DNA of 64,000 nt from Sphingobacterium spiritivorum (GCF_016724845.1 NZ_CP068082.1:1488001-1552000); one strand, 5' to 3'. Positions 43,976 to 52,849 are shown, numbered from the stretch's first letter. A program made the numbers and translations. Notes: generated from the sequence alone by a model not told the origin.

Positions 43976-45019
43976 TTATAACTGTACCTGCCGGATCACA
44001 TTCTTCACATTCAGCTCTATGATATCTGTCATAGACTTACACTTGAGATACTGCTTATTATCGTGAAATTCGGCATATCCCTCTTTCAGACGGTTGATAT
44101 TCTCTACTGAAGATAGTTGTTGGGTCTTGGAAGCATCACGCAGGTCTGCGATACGATGACGCTCGCTTCTTACCCTGTGTACAATAGATGATCGCTCTTC
44201 CTGTTGATACTGAGATACAGTGCGGTCATTGAGATAATCCATACAGATCTTCACATACGGGAAATTTTCTTTAAAAAACTGGGGCATATATACTTTAGGA
44301 TTGCCCTCATAAAACTGCTGGTCAAAATCTATTGCCCGTATACGGAACTGGAAATCGTCAAAATCTGGTGTAATCTGCATCACAAAATTGTAAGCCCTCA
44401 TATCTCCAAGTAAGGTAATAATACATCTTTCATTGAATTTTACAAATTCCTTGGCAATACGGGTCATATTATAGTCCGGGGAGTACATTCGGGATTTAGT
44501 AAATACATCTCCGGGAATACCTACAATATGCTCTTCGACCAATGTTTCGTGATCAACCAGATAATTGACCTGATTGGGAGACAAGATTTCCTCTAATTCC
44601 AATCCATAGATGCGCGAGGCATCCGCCTGCTTTATATAAAAGTAATCGTATACATCGTTCAACCGATTGACAATACGGATACGGAAAGGTCTCGTATTTC
44701 CGAATGCGCAGTACTCTATACGATCTATATACTTGTGCTGGACTATTCGGGTATTTCCGGAAGCTTTGAGCTGTGCATAGATTATTTTGAGTCCTTCATA
44801 CAACTGATCCTGTAAATACGGCGGATACAGGGGTGTTTCCCAAAAGGTATCATTTCCGTATTTATCCATTACGGGAACGGTTTCTGTAAACGTTAATAAA
44901 TCTTTATAGGCGATAGGCAATTTACCATCCCGTTGGTACATTTTCAGATATTTATGCAGTCCGGATCCTACCGGAAATATCGGCTTCTTCCTTGATATCT
45001 TTACGTCATCGTATTCCAT
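43976..45019 (-). CDS. Conserved-looking protein with kinase-like motif set, function unknown
   Basis: I do not recognise a named family for this 347-residue soluble protein. It shows the order of motifs of the protein-kinase/APH fold: a strand with Lys130 (YFYIKQ), a following helix with Glu141, Glu143 and Glu144 (LELEEIL), a catalytic-loop-like GDMRAYN (Asp206 and Asn211, D-x4-N), and RAIDFDQ (Asp231, DFG-like). The spacing from Asn211 to Asp231 (20) is longer than the usual 13. A basic C-terminal helical region (about 275-347) follows. It could be a true kinase or a degenerate relative. There is no signal peptide and no operon partner. Confidence 0.6.
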   Translation of the reverse strand: MEYDDVKISRKKPIFPVGSGLHKYLKMYQRDGKLPIAYKDLLTFTETVPVMDKYGNDTFWETPLYPPYLQDQLYEGLKIIYAQLKASGNTRIVQHKYIDRIEYCAFGNTRPFRIRIVNRLNDVYDYFYIKQADASRIYGLELEEILSPNQVNYLVDHETLVEEHIVGIPGDVFTKSRMYSPDYNMTRIAKEFVKFNERCIITLLGDMRAYNFVMQITPDFDDFQFRIRAIDFDQQFYEGNPKVYMPQFFKENFPYVKICMDYLNDRTVSQYQQEERSSIVHRVRSERHRIADLRDASKTQQLSSVENINRLKEGYAEFHDNKQYLKCKSMTDIIELNVKNVIRQVQL

Positions 45020-45245
45020 GCCTGTATTTTTTATAAATATACTGATTTAATAGACTTGGACTACTAGTAATTTTTTTAAACTAATGACATATTAATTATG
45101 AAATTAATACCTCAATAACCAAAAATCTTATTATTTTTGTAAAATTATCAAGAATATCAAATAAAAGAATTGAAAAAAGAATACGCTATAGTTGAAAGGG
45201 ACTTAAAAACAATCACCTGTAGTACTAACCACATATAGACCAGGA

Positions 45246-45253
45246 TATTTTTG
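45246..45253 (+). promoter_or_regulatory. -7 promoter element for the Lrp-family gene
   Basis: TATTTTTG matches TAnnTTTG and would give a leader of about 108 nt that contains the hairpin at 45276-45319. Another TATTTTTG lies at 45132-45139. No clear -33 element is seen for either. Confidence 0.35.
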
Positions 45254-45275
45254 AATGAAAAACTTACAATTTAAT

Positions 45276-45319
45276 TGTGATGAAAGCCGTAGAAATCTAC
45301 GATCTTTCATCCTGTCACA
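45276..45319 (+). other. Long imperfect hairpin upstream of the Lrp-family gene
   Basis: Outer arms GATGAAAG (45279-45286)/CTTTCATC (45304-45311) and inner arms GTAGA/TCTAC enclose two A residues. TGTGA and TCACA further out may extend it with a bulge. It lies 50 nt before the ATG at 45369. It could be a leader structure or the binding site of the regulator itself. The rest of 45020-45275 is A/T-rich with no gene. Confidence 0.5.
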
Positions 45320-45368
45320 TATATAAAGATCTTAACAAAGACATATTTTAAACACAAATACAGGATTT

Positions 45369-45842
45369 ATGGAAAATAATTATTCCAACTACGATTTAGA
45401 TACACTAGACATCCAGATCTTGTCCATATTAATGGAGGACGCTTCGATTCCGTACACCGAAATAGCTAAAAAATTAATTGTTTCCGGCGGAACCATACAC
45501 GTTCGTATGAAAAAAATGGAAGAACTTGGAATCATCCGTGGTTCTAATCTGATTATCAATCCTCAAAAAGTAGGTTTTGATATCACTGCATTCTTAGGTA
45601 TCTATCTGGATAAAGGATCTCAATATGCCGATGCTGTAGAACAATTAAAGAAAATCAAAGAAGTAGTTGAGTTACATTATTGTACAGGTCAATACAGTAT
45701 CTTTGCGAAAATTATCTGCCGGGATACCGGACACTTACGTAAAGTCCTGAATGAGGATATTCAATCTGTAAAAGGTATTCAGCGCACAGAGACTATCATC
45801 TCGCTGGAGGAAAGTATTAAGAGACAGATCAGTCTGATCTAA
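45369..45842 (+). CDS. Lrp/AsnC-family transcriptional regulator
   Basis: The 157-residue protein has an N-terminal HTH (about 10-60: DTLDIQILSILMEDASIPYTEIAKKL, given here in parts as LDIQILSILMED and YTEIAKKL) and a C-terminal RAM ligand-binding domain (about 75-150, with VELHYCTGQYSIFAKIIC). Such proteins form dimers to hexadecamers that sense amino acids. It faces the arginine operon argD-argE across a shared terminator, so control of that operon is plausible but not shown by sequence. Confidence 0.9.
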   Translation: MENNYSNYDLDTLDIQILSILMEDASIPYTEIAKKLIVSGGTIHVRMKKMEELGIIRGSNLIINPQKVGFDITAFLGIYLDKGSQYADAVEQLKKIKEVVELHYCTGQYSIFAKIICRDTGHLRKVLNEDIQSVKGIQRTETIISLEESIKRQISLI

Positions 45843-45859
45843 AAAAAGAAATACATCCA

Positions 45860-45896
45860 AAAAGCGCCATTAGTAAATATTAATGGCGCTTTTTTT
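45860..45896. terminator. Bidirectional terminator
   Basis: AAAAGCGCCATTA (45860-45872) pairs perfectly with TAATGGCGCTTTT (45881-45893), with T-runs on both strands. It ends the Lrp-family gene and the argD-argE operon; the argE stop is at the edge of the stem. Confidence 0.88.
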
Positions 45897-46962
45897 AATG
45901 TACGATTTGATCTAATATCTGTATATAGAGAGGAATTCCCTGTTCTATTTCATGGACATAAATATATTCGTCTGCCATATGCGAACGTGCAGAATCCCCT
46001 GGTCCCAGTTTTAAAGAAGGTATACGTAATAATGCCTGATCGCTCATCGTCGGCGAACCGTACGTATGGCGTCCTAATGCTGTACCGGCTTTCACAACCG
46101 GATGATCTTTAGGAATAAAAGAAGAAGTAAGACGTGTAGATCTTGCTTTGACAGATGATCGTACATGTTGCTGAATAATGGCCAGCGTTTCTTCATTACT
46201 GTAAGCATCAGTCGTACGCACATCGACCACAAAAGAACAGGTTGACGGCACTACATTATGCTGGGAACCCGCATTTATCTGAGTAACTGACATCTTTACA
46301 GGACCCAGACTTTCTGATTCTTTAGGAAAACGAAAAGTTCTGAACCATTCGATATCCGGCATTGCTTCATAAATAGCATTTACACCTTCTTCCCTTGCAG
46401 CATGACCGGCTACACCCTCTGACTCACAGTCCAGCACCATCAAGCCCTTTTCGGTAATGGCGAGATCCATAAGTGTAGGTTCACCTACTATTGCAAAATC
46501 CAGACTTCCCAAATCTTCTACGATAGCAGATATACCGTTGAGTCCTGAGATTTCTTCCTCTGCTGTCGCTGCGAAACAAAAATTATATCGCAGATCCTTT
46601 TGTTCATAAAAGTGCAGGAATACGGCAATAAGAGATACCAGACAACCGCCTGCATCATTACTCCCGAGACCAAAAAGTTTATCACCGATAATCTCAGCCT
46701 GAAAAGGATCTCTGGAATATCCGGGATTCGGTTTTACTGTATCATGATGTGAATTCAGCAAAATAGTAGGCTTACCGGCATCGTAAAAGCGGTTATATGC
46801 CCAGATATTATTTCCCTTTCGATGCGTCTTTACAGCATATGACTCCAGATAGCGTTGAATATGATCTGCAGTATCGGCTTCCTCCCTGCTTAAAGACGGA
46901 ATACGAATCAGCTCCTGCAACAGACGAATACTTTTATCGATCAGGGTCAGCATATTACTCAT
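45895..46962 (-). CDS. argE: M20-family N-acylornithine/N-acylcitrulline deacylase
   Basis: It removes the acyl group, in this pathway most likely from N-acylcitrulline because the ArgF' route carbamoylates the acylated substrate. The 355 residues have the metal-site motifs SHHDTVKP (His73 and Asp74), Asp103 in GSNDAGG, and ATAEEEISG (catalytic Glu135, ligand Glu136). A dimerisation domain lies in the middle. It overlaps proC by 8 nt and is the last gene of the second arginine operon. Confidence 0.9.
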   Translation of the reverse strand: MSNMLTLIDKSIRLLQELIRIPSLSREEADTADHIQRYLESYAVKTHRKGNNIWAYNRFYDAGKPTILLNSHHDTVKPNPGYSRDPFQAEIIGDKLFGLGSNDAGGCLVSLIAVFLHFYEQKDLRYNFCFAATAEEEISGLNGISAIVEDLGSLDFAIVGEPTLMDLAITEKGLMVLDCESEGVAGHAAREEGVNAIYEAMPDIEWFRTFRFPKESESLGPVKMSVTQINAGSQHNVVPSTCSFVVDVRTTDAYSNEETLAIIQQHVRSSVKARSTRLTSSFIPKDHPVVKAGTALGRHTYGSPTMSDQALLRIPSLKLGPGDSARSHMADEYIYVHEIEQGIPLYIQILDQIVH

Positions 46963-47755
46963 TATATAATCCGCCGGCTTTGGCAGCAGAAAGCTTTATC
47001 CCTTTTATAAAAGCAGAACTGAATCCATTATGTTCCATTTCGTTCAACCCTGCGATTGTACAGCCTTTGGGACTGGTTACTTTATCAATCTCACTTTCAG
47101 GGTGGTTTTGTGTCTGCAGTAAAAGATCAGCAGCACCTTTGGCAGTCTGAATAGCCATTTTCAAAGCATCATGCGCATGAAATCCGATTTCTACACCACC
47201 CTGGGATGCTGCACGTATACTTCGTAAGAAAAACGCAATACCACAGGCACACAAAGCTGTGGCAGAGGTCATCAGATCTTCGTTGATCACCACTACAGCT
47301 CCTACCGTTTCGAAGAGTTGCTGCACCTGTTCCAACTGCTGTTCGCTGGCATTATCGGTAGCGATACAAGTCATAGACTGCCCGATAGCAATTGCGGTAT
47401 TTGGCATAGCACGTACCACAGGTATAGTACTGCCTAATATCGCTTTCACATCTGCACAGGACACGCCTGAAACTACAGAAACAATAAGCTGGTGAGCACC
47501 GATAGTTGGTTCCAGCTCCTCCATCACTTTCCTGAGTTGCTGAGGCAGGACCGCAAGAACTATAATATCCGCAGTTTCAATAGCTGCAGCATTGTTATCA
47601 CTCACCCCGAAGCCTTCTTGCTTCTCTTTATCCAGTGCGGACAACGATCTTCTCGTCAATGTAATAGCAGAAGCCGGATAAGCTCCTGATTTAACGAGCC
47701 CTTTTGCAAGGGAAAGCCCGATATTTCCTGTTCCGATAATTGTTATTTTACTCAT
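46955..47755 (-). CDS. proC: Pyrroline-5-carboxylate reductase
   Basis: It reduces P5C to proline with NAD(P)H. The 266 residues start with the Rossmann motif ITIIGTGNIGLSLAKGL and include the C-terminal signature near TSPKGCTIAGLNEMEHNGF. It is embedded between argB and argE, which couples proline supply to arginine synthesis; such placement is known in other Bacteroidota arginine clusters. It lies 21 nt after argB and overlaps argE. Confidence 0.94.
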   Translation of the reverse strand: MSKITIIGTGNIGLSLAKGLVKSGAYPASAITLTRRSLSALDKEKQEGFGVSDNNAAAIETADIIVLAVLPQQLRKVMEELEPTIGAHQLIVSVVSGVSCADVKAILGSTIPVVRAMPNTAIAIGQSMTCIATDNASEQQLEQVQQLFETVGAVVVINEDLMTSATALCACGIAFFLRSIRAASQGGVEIGFHAHDALKMAIQTAKGAADLLLQTQNHPESEIDKVTSPKGCTIAGLNEMEHNGFSSAFIKGIKLSAAKAGGLYNE

Positions 47756-47776
47756 GGTTGTAGGTTGATTTATTTC

Positions 47777-48574
47777 TTATTTAGCGACCAGGCAGGTCCC
47801 GAAATGGCTCTGCTGAAACAGATGCAGATTATTTGCATTACCTACGTATACATGCTTTACACCCTTACGGATAGCATCAAAGGCATTCTGCAATTTAGGA
47901 ATCATTCCGGTATGGATCACGCCTTCTTTTTTAAGTTGTTCAAAATCTTTGGCACTTATACGTTCAAAAACAGAGTTTTCATCTGTCACATCCCGTAATA
48001 CACCATTCTTTTCAAAACAATAAATCAGCGAAGTCTCATACAAATCTGCCAATGCAACTGCCAAAGCGGATGCAATGGTATCTGCATTCGTATTCAGCAA
48101 CTGTCCGACACCATTGTGCGTGATAGCAGAGAAAACAGGTACAAACCCAGCTTCCAATACTTTCTTTATGGAACCTGTATTGATGGAATCGTGCATGATA
48201 TCTCCAACAAATCCATAATCGATGTCTTTGACAGGTCGCTTCATCGTACGGATCGTATCTCCGTCAGCACCACTAAGTCCTAATGCATCGCAATTCAAAT
48301 TTTGTAGTTTAGAGACAATGGATTTATTGGTAAGACCTGCATAAACCATTGTGACGATTTTCAGCATTTCAGCATCAGTAACTCTTCTGCCATCAATCAG
48401 GTTAGCTTCAATCCCTAACTCTGTAGCCAATCTTGTAGCGATCTTTCCACCACCGTGTACTAATATTTTTTTTCCGGATAACGCAGAGAATTTTTCCAAA
48501 AAATCATTCAGATCCTGCTCATTATCAATTACATTACCACCAATCTTTATAATATTCAGCGTACTAACCCCCAT
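47777..48574 (-). CDS. argB: N-acylglutamate kinase
   Basis: It phosphorylates N-acylglutamate, the second step of the pathway. The 265 residues show the amino acid kinase fold with NIIKIGGNVID, the glycine loop VHGGGK, and the nucleotide-binding region GVLRDVTDENS. The long N-terminal helix of arginine-inhibited ArgB enzymes is absent, so feedback inhibition by arginine at this step is not expected. That fits control at transcription or at the GNAT enzyme. The acyl group may be succinyl, as in Bacteroides. Confidence 0.93.
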   Translation of the reverse strand: MGVSTLNIIKIGGNVIDNEQDLNDFLEKFSALSGKKILVHGGGKIATRLATELGIEANLIDGRRVTDAEMLKIVTMVYAGLTNKSIVSKLQNLNCDALGLSGADGDTIRTMKRPVKDIDYGFVGDIMHDSINTGSIKKVLEAGFVPVFSAITHNGVGQLLNTNADTIASALAVALADLYETSLIYCFEKNGVLRDVTDENSVFERISAKDFEQLKKEGVIHTGMIPKLQNAFDAIRKGVKHVYVGNANNLHLFQQSHFGTCLVAK

Positions 48575-48595
48575 AGTCTACTTATTGCTTTCGTT

Positions 48596-49564
48596 TTATT
48601 TCTTTAAATTTTCCAACATTCTTTTGATAACTACCTGAGCAGCCCATACTCTGTTGCTTGCTTCTTTAATAACAAGAGAATTGGGTCCGTCCAAAATTTC
48701 GGAAGACAGTTCAAGGTCACGTCTTACCGGAAGGCAATGCATTACCTTAGCATCATTAGTCAGTTTTAACTTCTTATTATCCATCATCCAGTCTTCTTCT
48801 ATCGGATATACCTTGCCGTAATCTTCATATGAAGACCAGTTCTTGACATATACAAAGTCCGCATCTTTAAGACTCTCTTTGAGATTGGTAGAAACAGTAG
48901 CTCCTTCCGTAAATTCTTTCGCGAGCTGATAGCCTTCCGGTTGTACAACCGTAAACTCTAACAGACCTTCTTCCTGAGCTCTGCACATCCATTCCGCAAA
49001 TGAATTAGGCACAGCCTGTGGCAATGCTTTCACATGAGGAGCCCATGTCAACACGACTTTCGGTTTACCCGGCTTGTTCCAATGTTCTACGATCGTAATC
49101 AGATCTGTCAGGCTTTGTAAAGGATGTCGGGTTGCACTTTCCAAAGAAACAACGGGTACAGCACAATATTTCATAAACTTGCTGAACAGATCTTCGCTGT
49201 AATCTTCTTTTCTGTCTTTCAACTTTGGAAAAGAACGCAGTCCCAGTATATCACAATATTCACCCATGACTGCAGCTGCCTCACGGATATGCTCTACCGT
49301 AGTACCATTCATTACCACACCGTCCTGTGTCTCTAAAGCCCAGCCATCTTTATCCATATTCATGACCATGACATTCATACCCAGGTTCATTGCTGCTTTC
49401 TGGGTACTCAAACGGGTACGTAAACTCGGATTTAGAAAAACTAAGCCCAGTGTTTTATGTCTGCCCAGCTCTTCATTGGCATTTGGATTAGCCTTTAAAG
49501 CTAATGCTTCCTTAACAGCCTCGGAGAGATTCGGGATATCGTCTACTGAAAAAAACTTGTTCAT
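48596..49564 (-). CDS. argF': N-acylornithine carbamoyltransferase (ArgF'), likely N-succinylornithine-specific
   Basis: It transfers carbamoyl to an N-acylated ornithine. The 322 residues carry the carbamoyl-phosphate motif SLRTR (47-51), HPLQ, and HCLPVRR near the C-terminus. It aligns closely with the Bacteroides fragilis enzyme (DGWALETQDGVVMNG against its WKLETERGVIMDG). The residue that sets acyl specificity, Pro90 in B. fragilis (succinyl) and Glu92 in Xanthomonas (acetyl), is Val90 here. In Xanthomonas, changing Glu92 to Val is reported to switch the enzyme to succinylornithine, so succinyl use is the better prediction. Confidence 0.92.
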   Translation of the reverse strand: MNKFFSVDDIPNLSEAVKEALALKANPNANEELGRHKTLGLVFLNPSLRTRLSTQKAAMNLGMNVMVMNMDKDGWALETQDGVVMNGTTVEHIREAAAVMGEYCDILGLRSFPKLKDRKEDYSEDLFSKFMKYCAVPVVSLESATRHPLQSLTDLITIVEHWNKPGKPKVVLTWAPHVKALPQAVPNSFAEWMCRAQEEGLLEFTVVQPEGYQLAKEFTEGATVSTNLKESLKDADFVYVKNWSSYEDYGKVYPIEEDWMMDNKKLKLTNDAKVMHCLPVRRDLELSSEILDGPNSLVIKEASNRVWAAQVVIKRMLENLKK

Positions 49565-49575
49565 ATGCTATTATT

Positions 49576-50712
49576 CTAAAGGGCTTTTAATCTTCTGTCA
49601 AATGCTTCCAAAAATTGATCAGCATGCGCTTTTGTTATGTTCAATGCAGGAAGTAAACGGATCACATTCGGTTTAGCTTCACCGGTAAAGATTTTCTCTT
49701 TTTCCAGAAGTTCTTTTTTGAGCGTAGACAATTCTTCCGGAAGATCTATACCAATCATTAAACCTCTTCCTCTTACTTCTTTGATCCTGTCTATTTCCTT
49801 CAGCTCTGTTATCAGATACTGACCTACTTCTTCCGCATTTTTTAACAGGTTGTCCTGCTTTATTACCTCTAGCACAGCCACTGCGGCTGCACATGCAAGA
49901 TGGTTTCCACCGAATGTAGTGCCTAACATACCAAAGACAGCTTTGAACTTCGGAGCAATACTGATCGCACCTATCGGAAAACCATTCCCCATACCTTTGG
50001 CCATAGTATATATATCCGCGTCGATACCGGCATAATCATGCGAGTAAAAAGATCCAGTACGTCCATAGCCACACTGCACTGCGTCTGCTATGAATACCGC
50101 ATTATGCTGATCACATAAAGATCTGATCAATCTCAGGAATGGAACAGAAGCTTCCTGTATACCTCCAACGCCTTGTATGCCTTCTATTATCACAGAAGAT
50201 ATTTCATCTCCATAGGAGTCAAAAGCTTGCTGCAGAGCCTGTTCATCATTAAACGGAAGAAAGACCACATTATCCGTTTCATTTACAGGAGCTACAATAT
50301 TCGGATTGTCCGTCGCAGCCACCGCCAGAGATGTACGTCCATGAAATGCCTTGGTAAAGGAGATTACCTTTTTACGTTTATTATAGAAAGAAGCCAGTTT
50401 CAATGCATTTTCATTTGCCTCAGCTCCTGAATTGCACAAAAACAGATGATAGTCTGTTTTGCCGGACACCTCTCCCAGTAAATGCGCCAGCTCCTTTTGA
50501 ATCGGGATTTCAACGGAATTGGAATAAAAACCTATCTCATTAAGCTGATCCGTCAATCGTCGCACGTAATGTGGGTGAGTGTGTCCAATAGAAATGACTG
50601 CATGTCCACCATACAGATCTAAATAAGCATTTCCTGCTGCATCCCACACCGTAGAACCTTTTGCTTTTACGATGTTGATCGGATTAATGGGATAAACGTT
50701 AAATAAGTCCAT
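49576..50712 (-). CDS. argD: N-acylornithine aminotransferase
   Basis: It converts N-acylglutamate semialdehyde to N-acylornithine with glutamate as the amino donor. The 378-residue class III aminotransferase has CNSGAEANENALKLA, the aspartate that contacts the PLP ring in FIADAVQCGYGRTG, and the PLP lysine in TMAKGMGNGFPIGA. It is the first gene of the operon argD-argF'-argB-proC-argE, starting about 40 nt after the predicted transcription start. Like E. coli ArgD it may accept succinylated substrates. Confidence 0.94.
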   Translation of the reverse strand: MDLFNVYPINPINIVKAKGSTVWDAAGNAYLDLYGGHAVISIGHTHPHYVRRLTDQLNEIGFYSNSVEIPIQKELAHLLGEVSGKTDYHLFLCNSGAEANENALKLASFYNKRKKVISFTKAFHGRTSLAVAATDNPNIVAPVNETDNVVFLPFNDEQALQQAFDSYGDEISSVIIEGIQGVGGIQEASVPFLRLIRSLCDQHNAVFIADAVQCGYGRTGSFYSHDYAGIDADIYTMAKGMGNGFPIGAISIAPKFKAVFGMLGTTFGGNHLACAAAVAVLEVIKQDNLLKNAEEVGQYLITELKEIDRIKEVRGRGLMIGIDLPEELSTLKKELLEKEKIFTGEAKPNVIRLLPALNITKAHADQFLEAFDRRLKAL

Positions 50713-50759
50713 TTATGATTTAAGTAAAAATAAGGATGTACCCACCCCAGAATGAGATA

Positions 50760-50793
50760 CAAATATAAATAAGTAAAAACTAATTGAGGACAA
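50760..50793 (-). promoter_or_regulatory. Promoter of the argD-argE operon
   Basis: On the minus strand TTG (50793-50791), 23 nt, TATATTTG (50767-50760). The leader to the argD ATG is about 40 nt, with no attenuator-like structure or leader ORF, unlike the first arginine operon. Confidence 0.5.
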
Positions 50794-50803
50794 TTAAAGA
50801 CAC

Positions 50804-50837
50804 AAAAAAAGTCCTCTTGAATATAAGAGGACTTTTT
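50804..50837 (-). terminator. Terminator of the ribosomal protein cluster
   Basis: AAAAAGTCCTCTT (50806-50818) pairs perfectly with AAGAGGACTTTTT (50825-50837); T-rich sequence follows on the minus strand. It lies 23 nt after the rplQ stop. Confidence 0.88.
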
Positions 50838-50859
50838 TATGTACCGTTATGGCTTGAAA

Positions 50860-51609
50860 TTATTCAGCTTTCTTGCCGCCGTCTAATTCTGCTTTAAGTT
50901 TTTCCAATTCTTCGAATTTACCATCAGCAGCTAATTGTGCTTGCTCAGGCCATGTAGTAGGAACTGCAGTGTTGTAGTTCGACCCAGCCTCAGCTAGTAA
51001 TTCTTCGATTTTAGAAACTTCTGCTGAAGCTAATTTTGCAAATGTGTCGATACCTGCACCCACCAAGATCTCAGCGATCTTAGGACCGATACCTTCTACG
51101 ATAGTCAAATCATCAGCTTTAACTTCTGCTTTTGCAGCTTTTTTCGCTGTTGTTTTTTCTTCAGTAGCTCCTTCTGCAGCTTCAGTTTTTTTCTTACCAC
51201 CACGACGACGAGTAGTTTTCTTTTCCGTAGCAGCTGTTGCTCCGTATACTTCGTTATAGTCTACCAACTCGATGAATGCCATTTCAGCATTATCACCCAG
51301 ACGATTTTCCATTTTGATGATACGTGTGTAACCACCCGGACGATTTGCTACTTTCTCAGAGATCTCACGGAATAAGATAGTGACAGCATCTTTATCTTTC
51401 AGGTAAGAGAAAACTGTACGACGTGAGTGAGTTGTATCGTCTTTTGATTTTGTGATCAAAGGCTCAACATAAGTACGTAATGCTTTAGCTTTAGCCAAAG
51501 TAGTAGTAATACGTTTGTGTTTGATCAATGATGTAGCCATGTTTGCTAATAACGCTTTTCTATGGCTATCAGTGCGGCCTAAGTGATTTACTTTTTTTCC
51601 GTGTCTCAT
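50860..51609 (-). CDS. rplQ: Ribosomal protein L17 with a helix-hairpin-helix C-terminal extension
   Basis: The core (about 1-118) is ordinary L17, starting [20 protein letters not shown]. The protein is 249 residues, about twice the bacterial norm. Residues 128-165 are a basic and alanine-rich linker ([12 protein letters not shown] and so on). Residues 167-245 form a helix-hairpin-helix-like domain with [20 protein letters not shown] and a [19 protein letters not shown] tail, the type found fused to some Bacteroidota ribosomal proteins. The extension may contact rRNA or DNA near the exit tunnel. It is the last gene of the cluster. Confidence 0.95.
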   Translation of the reverse strand: MRHGKKVNHLGRTDSHRKALLANMATSLIKHKRITTTLAKAKALRTYVEPLITKSKDDTTHSRRTVFSYLKDKDAVTILFREISEKVANRPGGYTRIIKMENRLGDNAEMAFIELVDYNEVYGATAATEKKTTRRRGGKKKTEAAEGATEEKTTAKKAAKAEVKADDLTIVEGIGPKIAEILVGAGIDTFAKLASAEVSKIEELLAEAGSNYNTAVPTTWPEQAQLAADGKFEELEKLKAELDGGKKAE

Positions 51610-51762
51610 TTTTTTAATGTTGTTTATGCATACCGTCCTTTTTCTGAATAAAGTCCCGGAATATTAAAAAGAGTATTATAAAAATTATCTTTTATTGTTT
51701 CCTCAGGCTCTTCTATCCCGCAAAGGGGAATTATGCAACAGGTCGCTTAATTAAATTAATTA

Positions 51763-52755
51763 TTATTCTTCGTCTAACTTGAATTTAGACAAGTTCATTC
51801 CGAATGATAAACCTTTCGATTTTACCAATTCCTGGATTTCGCTTAAAGATTTCTTACCAAAGTTTCTGAATTTCAACATATCAGCAACGTCGTATGTAAC
51901 CAACTCTGCCAATGTGCGAATGTCAGCAGCTTTAAGACAGTTCAATGCACGAACTGAAAGATCAAGATCTACTAATTCAGTTTTAAGAATCTTACGCATA
52001 TGTAAGATTTCTTCGTCTACTACTTTAGTCTCTTCTTTTGTTTGAGATTCCAATAGCATATTCTCATCAGAGAATAACATGAAGTGTTGGATCAAAATCT
52101 TAGCTGCTTCTTTCAAAGCATCCTCTGGGTGGATAGAACCATCAGTAGTGATGTCTAACAACAATTTCTCGTAGTCAGTTTTTTGTTCTACACGGTAGTT
52201 CTCAATGGTATATTTAACATTCTTAATCGGAGTAAAGATAGAGTCGATCGCGATCAGACCTACTGGTCCGTCCGTTACTTTATTCTCCTCAGCATTAACA
52301 TATCCACGTCCCTTAGCAACGCTCAATTCAACTTCAATAGTAACAGAGCTATCCATGTTGCAAACAACAAAATCAGGATTAAGAACTGTAAAATTGTTAG
52401 AGAATTTAGTGATATCACCGGCTAAGAATTGCTCTTGCCCATTGATTACTACAAATATTTTTTCGCTATCACCTTGTTCACCAGTCTTTTTGAAACGAAC
52501 CTGCTTCAAGTTCAAGATAATCTCAGTTACATCTTCTACTACACCTTTAATAGTAGAAAATTCATGAGAAACTCCTGAAAACCTTATCGACGTAATTGCA
52601 TATCCTTCTAATGAGGACAATAAAATACGGCGCAAAGCATTACCAATTGTCACGCCAAATCCTGGTTCTAATGGACGAAATTCGAACGTACCATCAAAAT
52701 CAGTAGATTTTTGCATGATAACTTTATCCGGTCTTTGAAATGCTAAAATTGCCAT
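51763..52755 (-). CDS. rpoA: RNA polymerase alpha subunit
   Basis: The 330-residue protein has the N-terminal assembly domain ([21 protein letters not shown]) and the C-terminal DNA- and activator-binding domain ([33 protein letters not shown] helices). Both are complete. It sits between rpsD and rplQ as in other alpha operons. The gap to rplQ (153 nt) is longer than usual and shows no clear terminator. Confidence 0.98.
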   Translation of the reverse strand: MAILAFQRPDKVIMQKSTDFDGTFEFRPLEPGFGVTIGNALRRILLSSLEGYAITSIRFSGVSHEFSTIKGVVEDVTEIILNLKQVRFKKTGEQGDSEKIFVVINGQEQFLAGDITKFSNNFTVLNPDFVVCNMDSSVTIEVELSVAKGRGYVNAEENKVTDGPVGLIAIDSIFTPIKNVKYTIENYRVEQKTDYEKLLLDITTDGSIHPEDALKEAAKILIQHFMLFSDENMLLESQTKEETKVVDEEILHMRKILKTELVDLDLSVRALNCLKAADIRTLAELVTYDVADMLKFRNFGKKSLSEIQELVKSKGLSFGMNLSKFKLDEE

Positions 52756-52800
52756 TTAATTTCTATTAAAGTTTTATTTGTAATAATACTTATGTATACA

Positions 52801-52842
52801 AATAGGATAATGCATAACCGAATGATTATGCATGATCCTATT
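52801..52842 (-). other. Long hairpin between rpsD and rpoA
   Basis: AATAGGAT-A-ATGCATAA (52801-52817) pairs with TTATGCAT-G-ATCCTATT (52826-52842): 16 bp with one A-G mismatch and an 8-nt loop. It starts 8 nt after the rpsD stop. No U-run follows directly, so mRNA processing, stabilisation or partial termination between rpsD and rpoA are possible. Confidence 0.7.
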
Positions 52843-52849
52843 TTATTTA

